Below are positions 19,485 to 28,675 of a stretch of DNA of 64,000 bases, piece after piece. The stretch's first letter is position 1, and every line of letters starts with the position of its first letter. Location of the stretch: positions 859,468 to 923,467 of the forward strand of contig NZ_BMEB01000001.1 of the NCBI RefSeq assembly GCF_014636275.1, in the 5' to 3' direction. This DNA is from Cellulomonas carbonis. Its GTDB lineage: Bacteria; Actinomycetota; Actinomycetes; Actinomycetales; Cellulomonadaceae. Both the position numbers and the translations under genes were made by a program. Under the pieces are notes generated by a model that was not told the DNA's origin, did not search any database, and saw only the letters and a program-made list of their open reading frames with translations.

Positions 19485-19529
19485 GGCTCAGGACAGGGCC
19501 GCTCAGGACAGGGCGGCTCAGAACAGGAC
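19485..19529. repeat. Three 15-bp tandem repeats across the GNAT stop codon
   Basis: Units ggctcaggacagggc, cgctcaggacagggc and ggctcagaacaggac follow each other. On the minus strand each contains CTG-TYC-TGA, so the GNAT stop codon and its context are repeated twice more, in frame, downstream. The gap between the convergent glycosylase and GNAT genes holds little else. Confidence 0.85.
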
Positions 19530-20393
19530 CGTCGCGTACGTCCCCACCTGGCGGAAGCCCACACGCCGGTACGTCGCCAGTGCCCGCTCGTTGTAGCTGT
19601 TGACGTAGAGGGACACGCTCGGCGCGAACCGCAGGCGGGCGAGCTCGGTCACCGCCGCCATCCCCGGGGCCGCGAGCCCGCGACCGCGCAGCGACGGCGT
19701 GACCCACACGCCCTGGACCTGCGCGACGCGTCGCGTCACGGCCCCCAGCTCGGCCTTGAAGACGACGTGCGGACCGCGCTCGCCCGTCCCGACGCGCACG
19801 AACGAGCGCTGCTCGGCGATGAGTGCTCGCACGCGCGACTCGTACGCCGTGGACCCGCCCTCGACGGGTGAGTACCCGACCTCCTCGACGAACATGTGCA
19901 CGCACGCCGGCAGCACGATCCCGATCTCGTCCGGGCGCGCGGCGCGGACGTCGGGGTCGGGCTCGACGAGCGGCGGTCCGTCGAGGACGAGCGACGGCTG
20001 GTCGGGGCGGACCTCGCGTGCCGTCCCCCAGGACGGCTCGAGGCGGTCCCACAGCGCGAGCACGGCCCAGGCCGGGCCGACGATCGAGGACGACCGGCGC
20101 CCCTGACGCAGCGCCGCGCGTGCGAACGCGTCGACCGCCTCGACGTCACCCTCGGCGCACACCGGGACGAGGTTGGCGCCCGCCCAGCACACCGCGTCGA
20201 GCCGCCCGTCCCGCCGGAACCCCCACAGCGACGACCCCGCGCGGTCGCCCCCGTCGGCGAGCGCGGACTCGATGCGCGACGCCGCCAGGACCGAGCCCAC
20301 CGGGTCGCGGTCGCACACGCCGAGCGCCTCACGCAGGTCGACGCCGTTGACGGCGGCCCCGTTGCCGCGCACGTCGACGCCCCACGGTCCCAT
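19518..20393 (-). CDS. DUF4081-type GNAT acetyltransferase
   Basis: A 291-residue two-part protein. The N-terminal half (to about 150) resembles the DUF4081 domain found before GNAT modules in actinobacteria. The C-terminal half is a GNAT domain with the acetyl-CoA motif [20 protein letters not shown] and the late [20 protein letters not shown]. The substrate is unknown. The ATG at 20393 is preferred because a CACAAT hexamer lies 6 bases upstream; a GTG at 20408 is also in frame. It neighbours ispG in the same direction, and its promoter region closely matches that of dxr. Confidence 0.82.
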   Translation of the reverse strand: MGPWGVDVRGNGAAVNGVDLREALGVCDRDPVGSVLAASRIESALADGGDRAGSSLWGFRRDGRLDAVCWAGANLVPVCAEGDVEAVDAFARAALRQGRRSSSIVGPAWAVLALWDRLEPSWGTAREVRPDQPSLVLDGPPLVEPDPDVRAARPDEIGIVLPACVHMFVEEVGYSPVEGGSTAYESRVRALIAEQRSFVRVGTGERGPHVVFKAELGAVTRRVAQVQGVWVTPSLRGRGLAAPGMAAVTELARLRFAPSVSLYVNSYNERALATYRRVGFRQVGTYATVLF

Positions 20394-20399
20394 GCGGCG

Positions 20400-20419
20400 A
20401 TTGTGCACCAGCGGCGCGG
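20400..20419 (-). promoter_or_regulatory. Promoter-like element shared with dxr
   Basis: This 20-base stretch, ending in CACAAT on the minus strand, matches 19 of 20 bases with 39370-39389 in front of dxr, and both sit 6 bases before the start codon. It is probably a common promoter or operator and supports the ATG at 20393. Confidence 0.5.
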
Positions 20420-20469
20420 ACAGGGCGCTGCCGTGCCGCGTCCGCGGACCGCCCGTGGTCAGGGGCGAG

Positions 20470-21624
20470 TCAGCGCGCGGTGACGACCGGCCCGGCGCCC
20501 TCGACGGGCTCCATGGTCTCGGCGAGCCGCATGGCCTCCTCGATGAGGGTCTCGACGATCTGCGACTCCGGGACGGTCTTGATGACCTCGCCCTTGACGA
20601 AGATCTGACCCTTGCCGTTGCCCGACGCGACGCCCAGGTCCGCCTCGCGCGCCTCGCCCGGGCCGTTGACGACGCAGCCCATCACGGCGACGCGCAGCGG
20701 CACCTCCATGCCCTCCAGGCCCGCGGTCACGCGCTCGGCGAGCGAGTACACGTCGACCTGGGCCCGACCGCACGACGGGCACGAGACGATCTCGAGCTTG
20801 CGCGGCCGCAGGTTGAGCGCCTGGAGGATCTGGATGCCGACCTTGACCTCCTCGACCGGCGGTGCCGAGAGCGAGACGCGGATCGTGTCGCCGATGCCCT
20901 TGCTGAGCAGGGCGCCGAACGCGGTCGCCGACTTGATCGTGCCCTGGAACGCGGGACCCGCCTCGGTGACCCCGAGGTGGAGCGGCCAGTCACCCCGCTC
21001 GGACAGCATCTCGTAGGCGCGCACCATCACGACCGGGTCGTTGTGCTTGACCGAGATCTTGAACTCGTGGAAGTCGTGCTCCTCGAAGAGCGACGCCTCC
21101 CAGACGGCGGACTCCACGAGCGCCTCGGGCGTGGCCTTGCCGTACTTCTCGAGGAGCCGCTTGTCGAGCGAGCCCGCGTTGACACCGATGCGGATCGACA
21201 CGCCCGCGTCCTTCGCGGCCCGGGCGATCGCGCCGACCTGGTCGTCGAACTTGCGGATGTTCCCAGGGTTGACGCGGACCGCCGCGCACCCGGCGTCGAT
21301 CGCCGCGAACACGTACTTCGGCTGGAAGTGGATGTCGGCGATCACCGGGATCTGCGACTTGCGCGCGATCACGGGCAGCGCGGCGGCGTCCTCCTCGGTG
21401 GGGCACGCGACACGCACGATGTCGCAGCCCGACGCCGTGAGCTCGGCGATCTGCTGGAGCGTCGCGTTGACGTCGCTCGTCCGGGTCGTCGTCATCGACT
21501 GGACCGAGACGGGGGCGTCACCGCCGACCCACAGCGAGCCCACCTTGATCTTGCGGGTCGGACGCCGGGGGGCGAGGACGGGCGCGGGGGCCTCGGGCAT
21601 GCCGAGGTTGATGGGGGTGCTCAC
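20470..21624 (-). CDS. ispG: 4-hydroxy-3-methylbut-2-enyl-diphosphate synthase
   Basis: A 384-residue [4Fe-4S] enzyme of the MEP isoprenoid pathway that converts MEcPP to HMBPP. The TIM-barrel N-terminal part has [21 protein letters not shown] and VRVNPGN. The cluster ligands are in [11 protein letters not shown] (CxxC) and [10 protein letters not shown]. The start is GTG at 21624. AGTATC on the plus strand (GATACT read in the gene direction) lies 6 bases upstream, consistent with a leaderless start. The site-2 protease gene lies upstream and the GNAT gene downstream. The MEP partner dxr is 17 kb away instead of next door. Confidence 0.97.
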   Translation of the reverse strand: MSTPINLGMPEAPAPVLAPRRPTRKIKVGSLWVGGDAPVSVQSMTTTRTSDVNATLQQIAELTASGCDIVRVACPTEEDAAALPVIARKSQIPVIADIHFQPKYVFAAIDAGCAAVRVNPGNIRKFDDQVGAIARAAKDAGVSIRIGVNAGSLDKRLLEKYGKATPEALVESAVWEASLFEEHDFHEFKISVKHNDPVVMVRAYEMLSERGDWPLHLGVTEAGPAFQGTIKSATAFGALLSKGIGDTIRVSLSAPPVEEVKVGIQILQALNLRPRKLEIVSCPSCGRAQVDVYSLAERVTAGLEGMEVPLRVAVMGCVVNGPGEAREADLGVASGNGKGQIFVKGEVIKTVPESQIVETLIEEAMRLAETMEPVEGAGPVVTAR

Positions 21625-21630
21625 CGACCC

Positions 21631-21636
21631 AGTATC
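21631..21636 (-). promoter_or_regulatory. Candidate -10 element, leaderless ispG
   Basis: GATACT on the minus strand with a 6-base spacer to the GTG start of ispG. No ribosome-binding site is seen. Confidence 0.4.
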
Positions 21637-21701
21637 CCCCGTCCGCGGCGGTCCGACGCAGGCGACCCCGCGCGGGTGCGGCGGGACCGGGGCGTGTCCG
21701 C

Positions 21702-23018
21702 TCAGAGCGTGACGGGACGCACGATGTCGGCGTACACGAGCAGGAGCCCCATCCCCACGAGCGCGATGAAGACCCCGTAGGTGAGCGGCATGAGACGGGC
21801 GACGTCCGCCGGTGCCGGACGGGGACGTCCGCGCAGGCGCGCGACCTGCCGCCGCCCGCCCTCCCACAGGGCGCCCGCCACGTGACCGCCGTCCAGCGGC
21901 GGGAGCGGGATGAGGTTGAACGCGAACAGCGCGACGTTCAGCGACGCGAGCAGGAGGAGGAACCGCGCGACCTGGTAGGTGACGCCGAGGTCGGCGCTGC
22001 CCTCGGCCGCGATCTCGCCCGCGAAGCGGCCGACGCCCACGAGGCCCACGACGCCCGACGCGTCGCGCTCGGCGCCCCCGAACGTCGCCTGCACGAGCTC
22101 GACCATGCGGGCCGGCAGCGTCGCGACCACGCCGACGGTCTGGCGCACGACGTCCCACGTGAACGGCAGCACGTCGGCCGCGGGGAGCCGCACCATGCCG
22201 ACGGTCGGCGCGAGGCCGACGTACGGCGTCGTCGCCAGGACCGGGTCGCCGTCGTCGTCGACGACGGGCCGACCGACCTCGTCGAACACCGGCCGCTCGG
22301 CGAGCACGGGGCTCACGTCGAGCGCGACCTCGCGCCCGTCACGCTCGACGACGAGCGTCAGGTCCTCGGCGCCCGCGGACCGCACCGCCGCCTGGAAGTC
22401 CGCCCACCGCTCGGTCGGCACGCCGGCGTACGACACGAGCCGGTCGCCCTCGCGCAGACCGGCGAGCGAGGCGGGCGCGGGTGCGTCCTCGGGTCCGCAC
22501 GCCGTGTCGGGGCCCGCGTCCGGCGGGAGCACGCACTCGCCCACGGTCGCGACGGTCGTCGTCGCGCCGGGCAGTCCCGTGCCGAGGAACGTGAGCGCGA
22601 CGAGCGCGACCGCCAGCAGGAGGTTCATGACGGGCCCGCCGAGCATGACGACGAGCTTCTTCGGGGTGCTCAGGCGGTAGAAGGCGCGGTGGTCCTCCCC
22701 CGGCCGGATCTCCTCGGCGCTCGCCTCGCGCGCGGCGTCGACGAGCTCGGCGAGACGCCCCGTCCGGCGAGGCGCGCCGACGACGTGCGCGGGTGGGAAC
22801 ATCCCGACGAGCCGCACGTAGCCGCCGAGCGGGATCGCCTTGACGCCGTACTCGGTCTCGCCCCGCGTGCGGGACCACAGGGTCGGCCCGAAGCCGACCA
22901 TGTACTGGCTCACGCGCACGCCGAAGCGCTTCGCGGGGACCATGTGGCCGACCTCGTGCAGCGCGATCGAGACCAGCAGGCCGACCACGAGCACGAGCAG
23001 CCCGACCGCGTACGCCAT
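21702..23018 (-). CDS. Site-2 (M50) intramembrane zinc metalloprotease, Rip1/RseP-like
   Basis: A 438-residue membrane protease. The zinc motif HEVGH lies in the first membrane segment ([17 protein letters not shown], residues 18-34). A PDZ-like domain follows around residues 190-240 ([20 protein letters not shown]). The second active-site motif, [12 protein letters not shown], is near residue 370, and the last membrane helix is at the C-terminus. Relatives cleave anti-sigma factors or other membrane proteins within the bilayer. The ATG at 23018 has GGGAGAG upstream. It is normally flanked by dxr and ispG; here dxr is missing on the upstream side and an amine island begins. Confidence 0.93.
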   Translation of the reverse strand: MAYAVGLLVLVVGLLVSIALHEVGHMVPAKRFGVRVSQYMVGFGPTLWSRTRGETEYGVKAIPLGGYVRLVGMFPPAHVVGAPRRTGRLAELVDAAREASAEEIRPGEDHRAFYRLSTPKKLVVMLGGPVMNLLLAVALVALTFLGTGLPGATTTVATVGECVLPPDAGPDTACGPEDAPAPASLAGLREGDRLVSYAGVPTERWADFQAAVRSAGAEDLTLVVERDGREVALDVSPVLAERPVFDEVGRPVVDDDGDPVLATTPYVGLAPTVGMVRLPAADVLPFTWDVVRQTVGVVATLPARMVELVQATFGGAERDASGVVGLVGVGRFAGEIAAEGSADLGVTYQVARFLLLLASLNVALFAFNLIPLPPLDGGHVAGALWEGGRRQVARLRGRPRPAPADVARLMPLTYGVFIALVGMGLLLVYADIVRPVTL

Positions 23019-23216
23019 GCACTCTCCCGGTTCCGGCGGCCCCCCGGTCGGGGCCGTGCTCCCATCATCCCCCGCTCGTGGCGTGGGCCGTGACCGCAGA
23101 CCCCTGGCCGCCGGTCCGCCGGGCCGGGGCGTCGGGCCGCGTCGCGTGCGCGCTCGGCGTCGATGCGCCGACGGAAACCGTGGCCCGCGCCCCTGCCGCA
23201 CGGGCGAACGCCGCAC

Positions 23217-23222
23217 TAGCAT
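23217..23222 (+). promoter_or_regulatory. Candidate -10 element for gabT
   Basis: TAGCAT with a 6-base spacer to the ATG at 23229, within the 210-base divergent gap to the protease gene. TGCCGC 17 bases upstream is only a weak -35. No ribosome-binding site precedes the ATG. Confidence 0.4.
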
Positions 23223-23228
23223 CGCGCC

Positions 23229-24677
23229 ATGACGCACGGATCCGTCGACATGATCGACGTCTCGTCCCGCCTCCCGCTGGTCCGGCCGGACCTCCCTCAG
23301 CGCAGGCTGCTGCGGACCGCCGTCCCCGGGCCGCGCTCGCAGGAGGTCGCGCGGAGGCGCGCGGCGGTCGTCGCCGCCGGCGTCGCGAGCACGCTGCCCG
23401 TGTACGTCGAGCGCGCGGGGGGCGGTGTGCTCGTGGACGTCGACGGCAACTCGTTCGTCGACCTCGGCTCGGGGATCGCGGTGACGAGCGTCGGCAACGC
23501 CGCACCGGCGGTCAGCGCCGCGGTCCAGGAGCAGGTCGAGCGCACGACCCACACGTGCTTCATGGTCGCCCCGTACGAGGAGTACGTGGCGGTGTGCGAG
23601 GCGCTCGCACGACTCACCCCGGGCGACCACGCCAAGCGCAGCGTGCTGCTCAACTCGGGCGCCGAGGCCGTGGAGAACGCGGTCAAGATCGCCCGTCGGG
23701 CCACCGGGCGCGACGCCGTCGTCGTGCTGGACCACGCGTACCACGGCCGGACGAACCTGACGATGGCGATGACCGCCAAGGCGATGCCCTACAAGACCGG
23801 CTTCGGGCCGTTCGCGGGCGAGGTCTACCGGGTCCCCGCGTCGTACCCCTTGCGCGAGCCCGTCCCGATCACGGGCGAGGAGGCCGCGCGGAGGGCGACG
23901 GCCGTCATCGAGAAGCAGGTGGGCGCGGACCAGGTCGCGTGCGTCGTCGTCGAGCCCGTCCAGGGCGAGGGCGGGTTCGTCGTCCCCGCGCCGGGCTTCC
24001 TGCCCGCCCTGGCCGCGTGGTGCCGCGAGCACGGTGTGCTGCTCGTGGCGGACGAGATCCAGACCGGCTTCGCCCGCACGGGCGCGATGTTCGCGTGCGA
24101 CCACGAGGGCGTCGTCCCCGACCTCGTCACCACCGCCAAGGGCATCGCCGGCGGTCTCCCGCTCGCCGCCGTGACGGGCCGCGCCGAGATCATGGACGCG
24201 GTCCACCCGGGCGGCCTCGGCGGGACGTACGGCGGCAACCCCGCGGCGTGCGCCGCCGCGCTCGCCGCGATCGACCTCTACGAGCACGCCGACCTCGTCG
24301 GCGCCGCGCGCCGCATCGAGGCCCGCGTGGTGCCGCGTCTGCGGGCTGTCGCCGAGCGCGCCCCGCAGGTCGCCGAGGTGCGGGGCCGCGGCGCGATGCT
24401 CGCCCTCGAGCTCGTGCGCCCCGGCTCGCTCGAGCCGGACGCGGCCGAGGCCGCCCGCGTCGCACGCGAGTGCGCGCAGCACGGGGTCCTCGTGCTCACG
24501 TGCGGCACCTACGGCAACGTGCTGCGGCTCCTCCCGCCGCTGGTCATCGGCGACGAGCTGCTCGACGAGGCCCTCGACGTGCTCGAGGCGGTGCTCGAGG
24601 GACGCACGCCGCCCCCCGCCGCCCGCGCCGACGACGCTCCCGAGCGGGCGGTCGGTGCGTCCGGCCCACCGGCATGA
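23229..24677 (+). CDS. gabT: 4-aminobutyrate--2-oxoglutarate aminotransferase
   Basis: A 482-residue PLP-dependent class III aminotransferase that moves the amino group of GABA to 2-oxoglutarate, giving succinate semialdehyde and glutamate. Visible motifs: LLNSGAEAVENAVKIAR (phosphate-binding region, near 140), DHAYHGRTNLTMAMTAK, VVEPVQGEGGF, ADEIQTGFARTG, and the PLP Lys in TTAKGIAGGLPLAAVTG near 303. GTYGNVLRLLPPLVI near the end fits GabT well. It is the first gene of the plus-strand pair at the left edge of the amine island, and its stop overlaps the next start (ATGA). Confidence 0.93.
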   Translation: MTHGSVDMIDVSSRLPLVRPDLPQRRLLRTAVPGPRSQEVARRRAAVVAAGVASTLPVYVERAGGGVLVDVDGNSFVDLGSGIAVTSVGNAAPAVSAAVQEQVERTTHTCFMVAPYEEYVAVCEALARLTPGDHAKRSVLLNSGAEAVENAVKIARRATGRDAVVVLDHAYHGRTNLTMAMTAKAMPYKTGFGPFAGEVYRVPASYPLREPVPITGEEAARRATAVIEKQVGADQVACVVVEPVQGEGGFVVPAPGFLPALAAWCREHGVLLVADEIQTGFARTGAMFACDHEGVVPDLVTTAKGIAGGLPLAAVTGRAEIMDAVHPGGLGGTYGGNPAACAAALAAIDLYEHADLVGAARRIEARVVPRLRAVAERAPQVAEVRGRGAMLALELVRPGSLEPDAAEAARVARECAQHGVLVLTCGTYGNVLRLLPPLVIGDELLDEALDVLEAVLEGRTPPPAARADDAPERAVGASGPPA

Positions 24678-26140
24678 GCACGGACCCCCCAGGGGTCGCC
24701 GGCGCAGGCGTGCGTCGCGCGGACCCGGGCGCAACCGGCGCCGGCACGGGCACGGCCACCGAGCCCGCTCGTACCGGCGTCCACGCCGCGCGCCTCGCGG
24801 CGGCGTACGCCGACGAGCTCGCACGCTTCGCCGCCGACCACCCGCGGTGCGCGGCACTCGCCGAGCGCGGTCGCGCGCACATGCCCTACGGCGTCCCCAT
24901 GTCGTGGATGGCCAAGTGGCCGGGCGGGTTCCCGGTGCACGTCGCGGAGGCGTCCGGCGCCCACTTCGTGTGCGCGGACGGCCACGAGCACGTCGACCTC
25001 TGCCTCGGCGACACCGGTGCCATGTCGGGCCACTCCCCCGGGCCGACGGTGCGCGCCGTGGCCGCGCAGGCCGCACGCGGGATCACGACGATGCTGCCGA
25101 CCGCGGACGCCGCGGTGGTCGCGGAGGAGCTCACGCGCCGCTTCGGCACCGCCGAGCGGCCCGTCGACCAGTGGCAGATGACGCTCACCGCGACCGACGC
25201 CAACCGGCACCTCGTCCGCTACGCGCGCCACGTGACGAGGCGGCAGCCCGTCGCGGTCATGGACTTCTGCTACCACGGCACGGTCGACGAGACGTTCGCG
25301 ACGCTCGACCCCGACGGCCGCGTGGTGCCGCGCCGGGGCACCATCGGCGCGCCCGTCCCGCCGGCGACGACGACGGCCGTCGTCCCGTTCAACGACCTGG
25401 ACGCGATCGAGCGGGAGCTCGCGACCGGCACGGTCGCCGCGGTGCTCCTCGAGCCCGCGATGACCAACATCGGCATCGTGCTGCCGGACCCGGGCTACCA
25501 CGAGGCACTCCGCGACCTCACGCGCCGCCACGGGACGCTCCTCGTCGTGGACGAGACCCACACGCTGTGCGCCGGTCCCGGAGGGTGCACCGCGGCCTGG
25601 GGACTGGAACCGGACGCCGTCGTCGTCGGCAAGACGATCGGCGGGGGCGTCCCGTCCGCGGCGTTCGGCATGACGAGCCAGCTCACGGAGCGCGTCGTCG
25701 CGTCGGTCGGGCTCGAGGACGTCGACGTGGGCGGCGTCGGGGGGACGCTCGCGGGCAACGCGCTCTCGCTCGCGGCGACCCGCGCGACCCTCACCGAGGT
25801 CCTGACGGACGACGCGTTCGTCGCGATGGAGCGGCTCGCCGTCGCGTGGGCCGACGGCGTGCGCTCCGTCGTCGAGCGGCACGGCCTGCCGTGGCACGTG
25901 ACCCGGCTCGGGTGCCGGGCCGAGTACGCCTTCGCTCCCCGGGCCCCGCGGCACGGTGCCGAGGCGGCGGCGTCCGACGACTTCGCGCTCCAGCAGTACC
26001 TGCACCTGCAGGCCCTCAACCGGCGCGTCCTGCTCACGCCGTTCCACAACATGGCGCTCATGAGCCCGGCGACGGTCGACGCCGACGTCGACGCGCACAC
26101 CCGGGCGTTCGCCGAGGCGGCCGCCGCGCTCGTCGGCTGA
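24674..26140 (+). CDS. Class III aminotransferase, unknown substrate
   Basis: A 488-residue PLP enzyme related to glutamate-1-semialdehyde aminomutases and omega-transaminases. The first 65 residues are Ala/Gly-rich and variable. Conserved parts: MPYGVPMSWMAKWPGGFPV, DFCYHGTVDETFATL, LLEPAMTN, VVDETHTLCAGPGG and the PLP Lys in VVVGKTIGGGVPSAAFGM. The usual SGxEA segment reads LTATDANRHLVRYAR, a variant shared by a distinct subgroup. The GSA-aminomutase role in haem synthesis is unlikely given the variant and the context. The ATG overlaps the gabT stop (ATGA), so the two are probably co-translated and may act on related amines. Confidence 0.8.
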   Translation: MSTDPPGVAGAGVRRADPGATGAGTGTATEPARTGVHAARLAAAYADELARFAADHPRCAALAERGRAHMPYGVPMSWMAKWPGGFPVHVAEASGAHFVCADGHEHVDLCLGDTGAMSGHSPGPTVRAVAAQAARGITTMLPTADAAVVAEELTRRFGTAERPVDQWQMTLTATDANRHLVRYARHVTRRQPVAVMDFCYHGTVDETFATLDPDGRVVPRRGTIGAPVPPATTTAVVPFNDLDAIERELATGTVAAVLLEPAMTNIGIVLPDPGYHEALRDLTRRHGTLLVVDETHTLCAGPGGCTAAWGLEPDAVVVGKTIGGGVPSAAFGMTSQLTERVVASVGLEDVDVGGVGGTLAGNALSLAATRATLTEVLTDDAFVAMERLAVAWADGVRSVVERHGLPWHVTRLGCRAEYAFAPRAPRHGAEAAASDDFALQQYLHLQALNRRVLLTPFHNMALMSPATVDADVDAHTRAFAEAAAALVG

Positions 26141-26188
26141 GCGCCGGTCAGCCGGCGATCCGTTGGTCGAGCGCCGGTCAGCCGGCGA
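26139..26188. repeat. 20-bp direct repeat spanning convergent stops; hairpin units
   Basis: A 20-base unit (26139-26158) recurs at 26169-26188, a 30-base period. Each copy holds a 6-bp hairpin with loop TCAG. The first copy overlaps the end of the aminotransferase gene and the second overlaps the stop of the diguanylate cyclase gene. It may act as a bidirectional terminator, and it duplicates the cyclase stop context in frame. Confidence 0.8.
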
Positions 26189-27317
26189 CCTCGACGCGGT
26201 CCCGACCCCCGCTCTTCGCGCGGTACATGAGCACGTCGACGCGCGTCAGCACGCTCTCGGGCGACTCGCCGGGCTCGACCATGACGACGCCGAAGCTCGC
26301 GGTGGCGCGGACGCCCGTCGCGACGGACACCTCGTGCGGGAGCGTCTGGCGCAGGCGCTCGGCGAGCTGCACCGCGCGGTCGCGGTCCGTCCCGGGAGCC
26401 ACGACGACGAACTCCTCGCCGCCCAGCCGCCCCACGACGTCCTCGCGCCGGACGACCGTGCCCGCCGCCGCGGCGACCGCGCGCAGGACCTCGTCCCCGA
26501 CCGCGTGGCCGTGCTCGTCGTTGACGGCCTTGAACCGGTCGAGGTCGAAGTACAGGACCGCGACCGGCTCGTCCGCCGTGACCTGGCCCGCGCGGAACGC
26601 GAGCTCCTCGACGACGCGCCGCCGGTTGCCGACGCCCGTGAGCTCGTCGAGGTAGGCGAGGTCGTGCAGCTCCAGGGCGCGTGCGCTCGCCCGCGCCGCG
26701 GACGCCTCGGCGCGCGCGAGGCGCTCCTTGGCCCCCGAGAGCACGTAGAGCATGAAGACGACGACGGCGAGGTACATGCAGAACCGCGACGCGTCGACGA
26801 CGTACGCCCGACCGCCCTCGACGCCGGCCAGCGCGACGAGGGTCGTGGCGAGCGTCGCGGCGACGAGGATCACGCCGTGCAGGAGCGCCGCCGTCGTCGA
26901 CTGGAACAGGTAGCCGACGACGACGAACACGACGAGGCCCATGAAGGACAGCGGGAACAGCGCGGCCCAGCCCTGCACGACGTCGTCGGCCGTGCGGAGG
27001 CGGACGACCACGGACGCGAGCCACAGCACCTCGAACGTGCCGAGGACGACGCGCGAGACCAGCACCGCGCGCGCGGGACGGTGGACCAGCACCCACGCGT
27101 AGCCGAGCAGCATGACCACCACGGGCGGGTACCCGAGGCGCACGAGCGGGTCCGTGTCACCGCGCAGCGCGAGCACGACGAGCATGACGGGTGCGCCACC
27201 CGCGATCCCCAGGGCGACCACGCGGCGCGCGAGGTCGTCGAGCGGCTCGCCCGCGACGACGACCCGCAGCCGGCGCAGGAGGCCGTCGCGCCTGCCGTCG
27301 CCTCCGCGCGCGCTCAT
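26178..27317 (-). CDS. Membrane diguanylate cyclase (GGDEF)
   Basis: A 379-residue protein with six membrane segments between residues about 31 and 194, a short helical linker (200-220), and a GGDEF domain from about 222. The domain has DELTGVGNRR, FDLDRFKAVNDEHGHAVGD and the active-site GGEEF at 299-303. The inhibitory site RxxD is intact (residues 290-293), so it should make c-di-GMP from two GTP with product feedback. The membrane part matches no sensor domain I recognise. The ATG overlaps the stop of the saccharopine-dehydrogenase-like gene (ATGA), placing the cyclase in the amine-uptake transcription direction. Confidence 0.9.
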   Translation of the reverse strand: MSARGGDGRRDGLLRRLRVVVAGEPLDDLARRVVALGIAGGAPVMLVVLALRGDTDPLVRLGYPPVVVMLLGYAWVLVHRPARAVLVSRVVLGTFEVLWLASVVVRLRTADDVVQGWAALFPLSFMGLVVFVVVGYLFQSTTAALLHGVILVAATLATTLVALAGVEGGRAYVVDASRFCMYLAVVVFMLYVLSGAKERLARAEASAARASARALELHDLAYLDELTGVGNRRRVVEELAFRAGQVTADEPVAVLYFDLDRFKAVNDEHGHAVGDEVLRAVAAAAGTVVRREDVVGRLGGEEFVVVAPGTDRDRAVQLAERLRQTLPHEVSVATGVRATASFGVVMVEPGESPESVLTRVDVLMYRAKSGGRDRVEVAG

Positions 27318-28615
27318 CGCGGTTCCCGTTCCTGCAGGCCCCACGGGCTGTCGTACCCCGCCGGGTCGGCGAGCAGCTCGAGGAAGGGCACCGCGTCGAA
27401 CGTCTCCGGTCCGCGCACGCCCGCACCCGACCAGGTGCCACGGGCGAGCAGCTCCAGCGCCACGACCGGGTTGACCGCGGTCTGCCACACGACGCACTGC
27501 GCGCCGTACTCGCGCATGGACCACGCGTTGTCGACGACGTGGTGGAGGTACACCTCGCGCGGCCGGCCGTCGGTCCCGGTCCCGGTGACCAGGAGCCCGG
27601 CGCACGTCGCGCCGTGCATCCGCTCACCGAGCGTCGCCGGATCCGGCAGGCACCCCGCGACGACGTCGCGCGGGCTCACCCGGACCGCGCCGCCGCCGTC
27701 CGCCGACCGGACCGTCACCGGTTCCGTCCGGTCCAGCCCGAGGCGGTGCAGCGTCCGCAGCACGTCGATGAACTCGGCGCCGAGCCCGTACTTGAACGTC
27801 ACGCGGCGCGCCTGCACGGCGCGCGGCATGAGCAGCACCTCCTCGTGCTCGACGTGGACGCACTCGACCGGCCCGATGCCCCCGGGGAAGTCGAAGACCT
27901 CGGGCTCGTGGAACGGCGGCACGGTGTACCAGCCGGCCTCGAGCGAGCCCCCCTCCTCGGCGCGCGCCGCGTCCCACACGACGGGCGGGTTGAGGCACTC
28001 CTCGATGGTCGTCCAGATCGAGAACGACGGCGCGAAGACGGGCTCGCCGTCCTCGCCGAGCACCACGAGGTTCGAGCCGTCGCGCGTGCCCAGCTCGTCG
28101 ACGTCGCGGAAGAGGTGGTCGGCCGCGTACCGCGCGAAGACGTCGGACAGCCCGGGCTCGACACCCATGCCGACGAGCGCGAGACGCCCTGCGTCCGACC
28201 ACCGCTGCGCCTCGGCGAACTGGTCGTCCCCGAGCTTGACGCCCGTGCGCTCGTACGGCGCCGTCGGGTGCGGACGAGACAGCGACATGGCCATGTCGAG
28301 GTAGTCGGCGCCAGAGTCGAACGCCCCGTGGAAGACGGGCATGACGAACCGCGGGTCGACCGCGTTGAGGACGTGCGTCGCCCCGTGCTCGCGCGCGAGC
28401 GCCGCGACGGCCGACGCGTCCGACGCGTCGACGTGCGCCGCCACGAAGCGCTCGGGCGAGCGCGTCGCGGGGTGCTCGCGCACGGCGGCGACGGTGCGCT
28501 CGGCCCGGGACCGGTCGTGGTCCGCGAGGACCATCCGGTCGAAGAAGTCGCGGCGGGCCGCGACCCGCGCGACGGCGTCACCGACGCCACCGCTTCCGAC
28601 GACGAGGATGCGCAC
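27314..28615 (-). CDS. Saccharopine-dehydrogenase-family oxidoreductase
   Basis: A 433-residue NAD(P)-dependent protein. The N-terminal Rossmann motif is VRILVVGSGGVGDAVARVA, followed by VLADHDRSRAE. HVLNAVDPRFVMPVFHGAF and GMGVEPGLSDVFARYA are typical of the LYS1/LYS9-like group, which includes carboxy(nor)spermidine dehydrogenases and saccharopine dehydrogenases. A role in polyamine or lysine-derived amine metabolism is inferred from its place after potDABC. The GTG at 28615 has GGAGCT upstream. It ends in an ATGA overlap with the diguanylate cyclase. The precise reaction is unknown. Confidence 0.78.
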   Translation of the reverse strand: MRILVVGSGGVGDAVARVAARRDFFDRMVLADHDRSRAERTVAAVREHPATRSPERFVAAHVDASDASAVAALAREHGATHVLNAVDPRFVMPVFHGAFDSGADYLDMAMSLSRPHPTAPYERTGVKLGDDQFAEAQRWSDAGRLALVGMGVEPGLSDVFARYAADHLFRDVDELGTRDGSNLVVLGEDGEPVFAPSFSIWTTIEECLNPPVVWDAARAEEGGSLEAGWYTVPPFHEPEVFDFPGGIGPVECVHVEHEEVLLMPRAVQARRVTFKYGLGAEFIDVLRTLHRLGLDRTEPVTVRSADGGGAVRVSPRDVVAGCLPDPATLGERMHGATCAGLLVTGTGTDGRPREVYLHHVVDNAWSMREYGAQCVVWQTAVNPVVALELLARGTWSGAGVRGPETFDAVPFLELLADPAGYDSPWGLQEREPR

Positions 28616-28675
28616 GTGAGCTCCTGGTTCCGATGGGGGCGCGCACACTGTGGCACGACGCGGCGCGCCCGGGGG

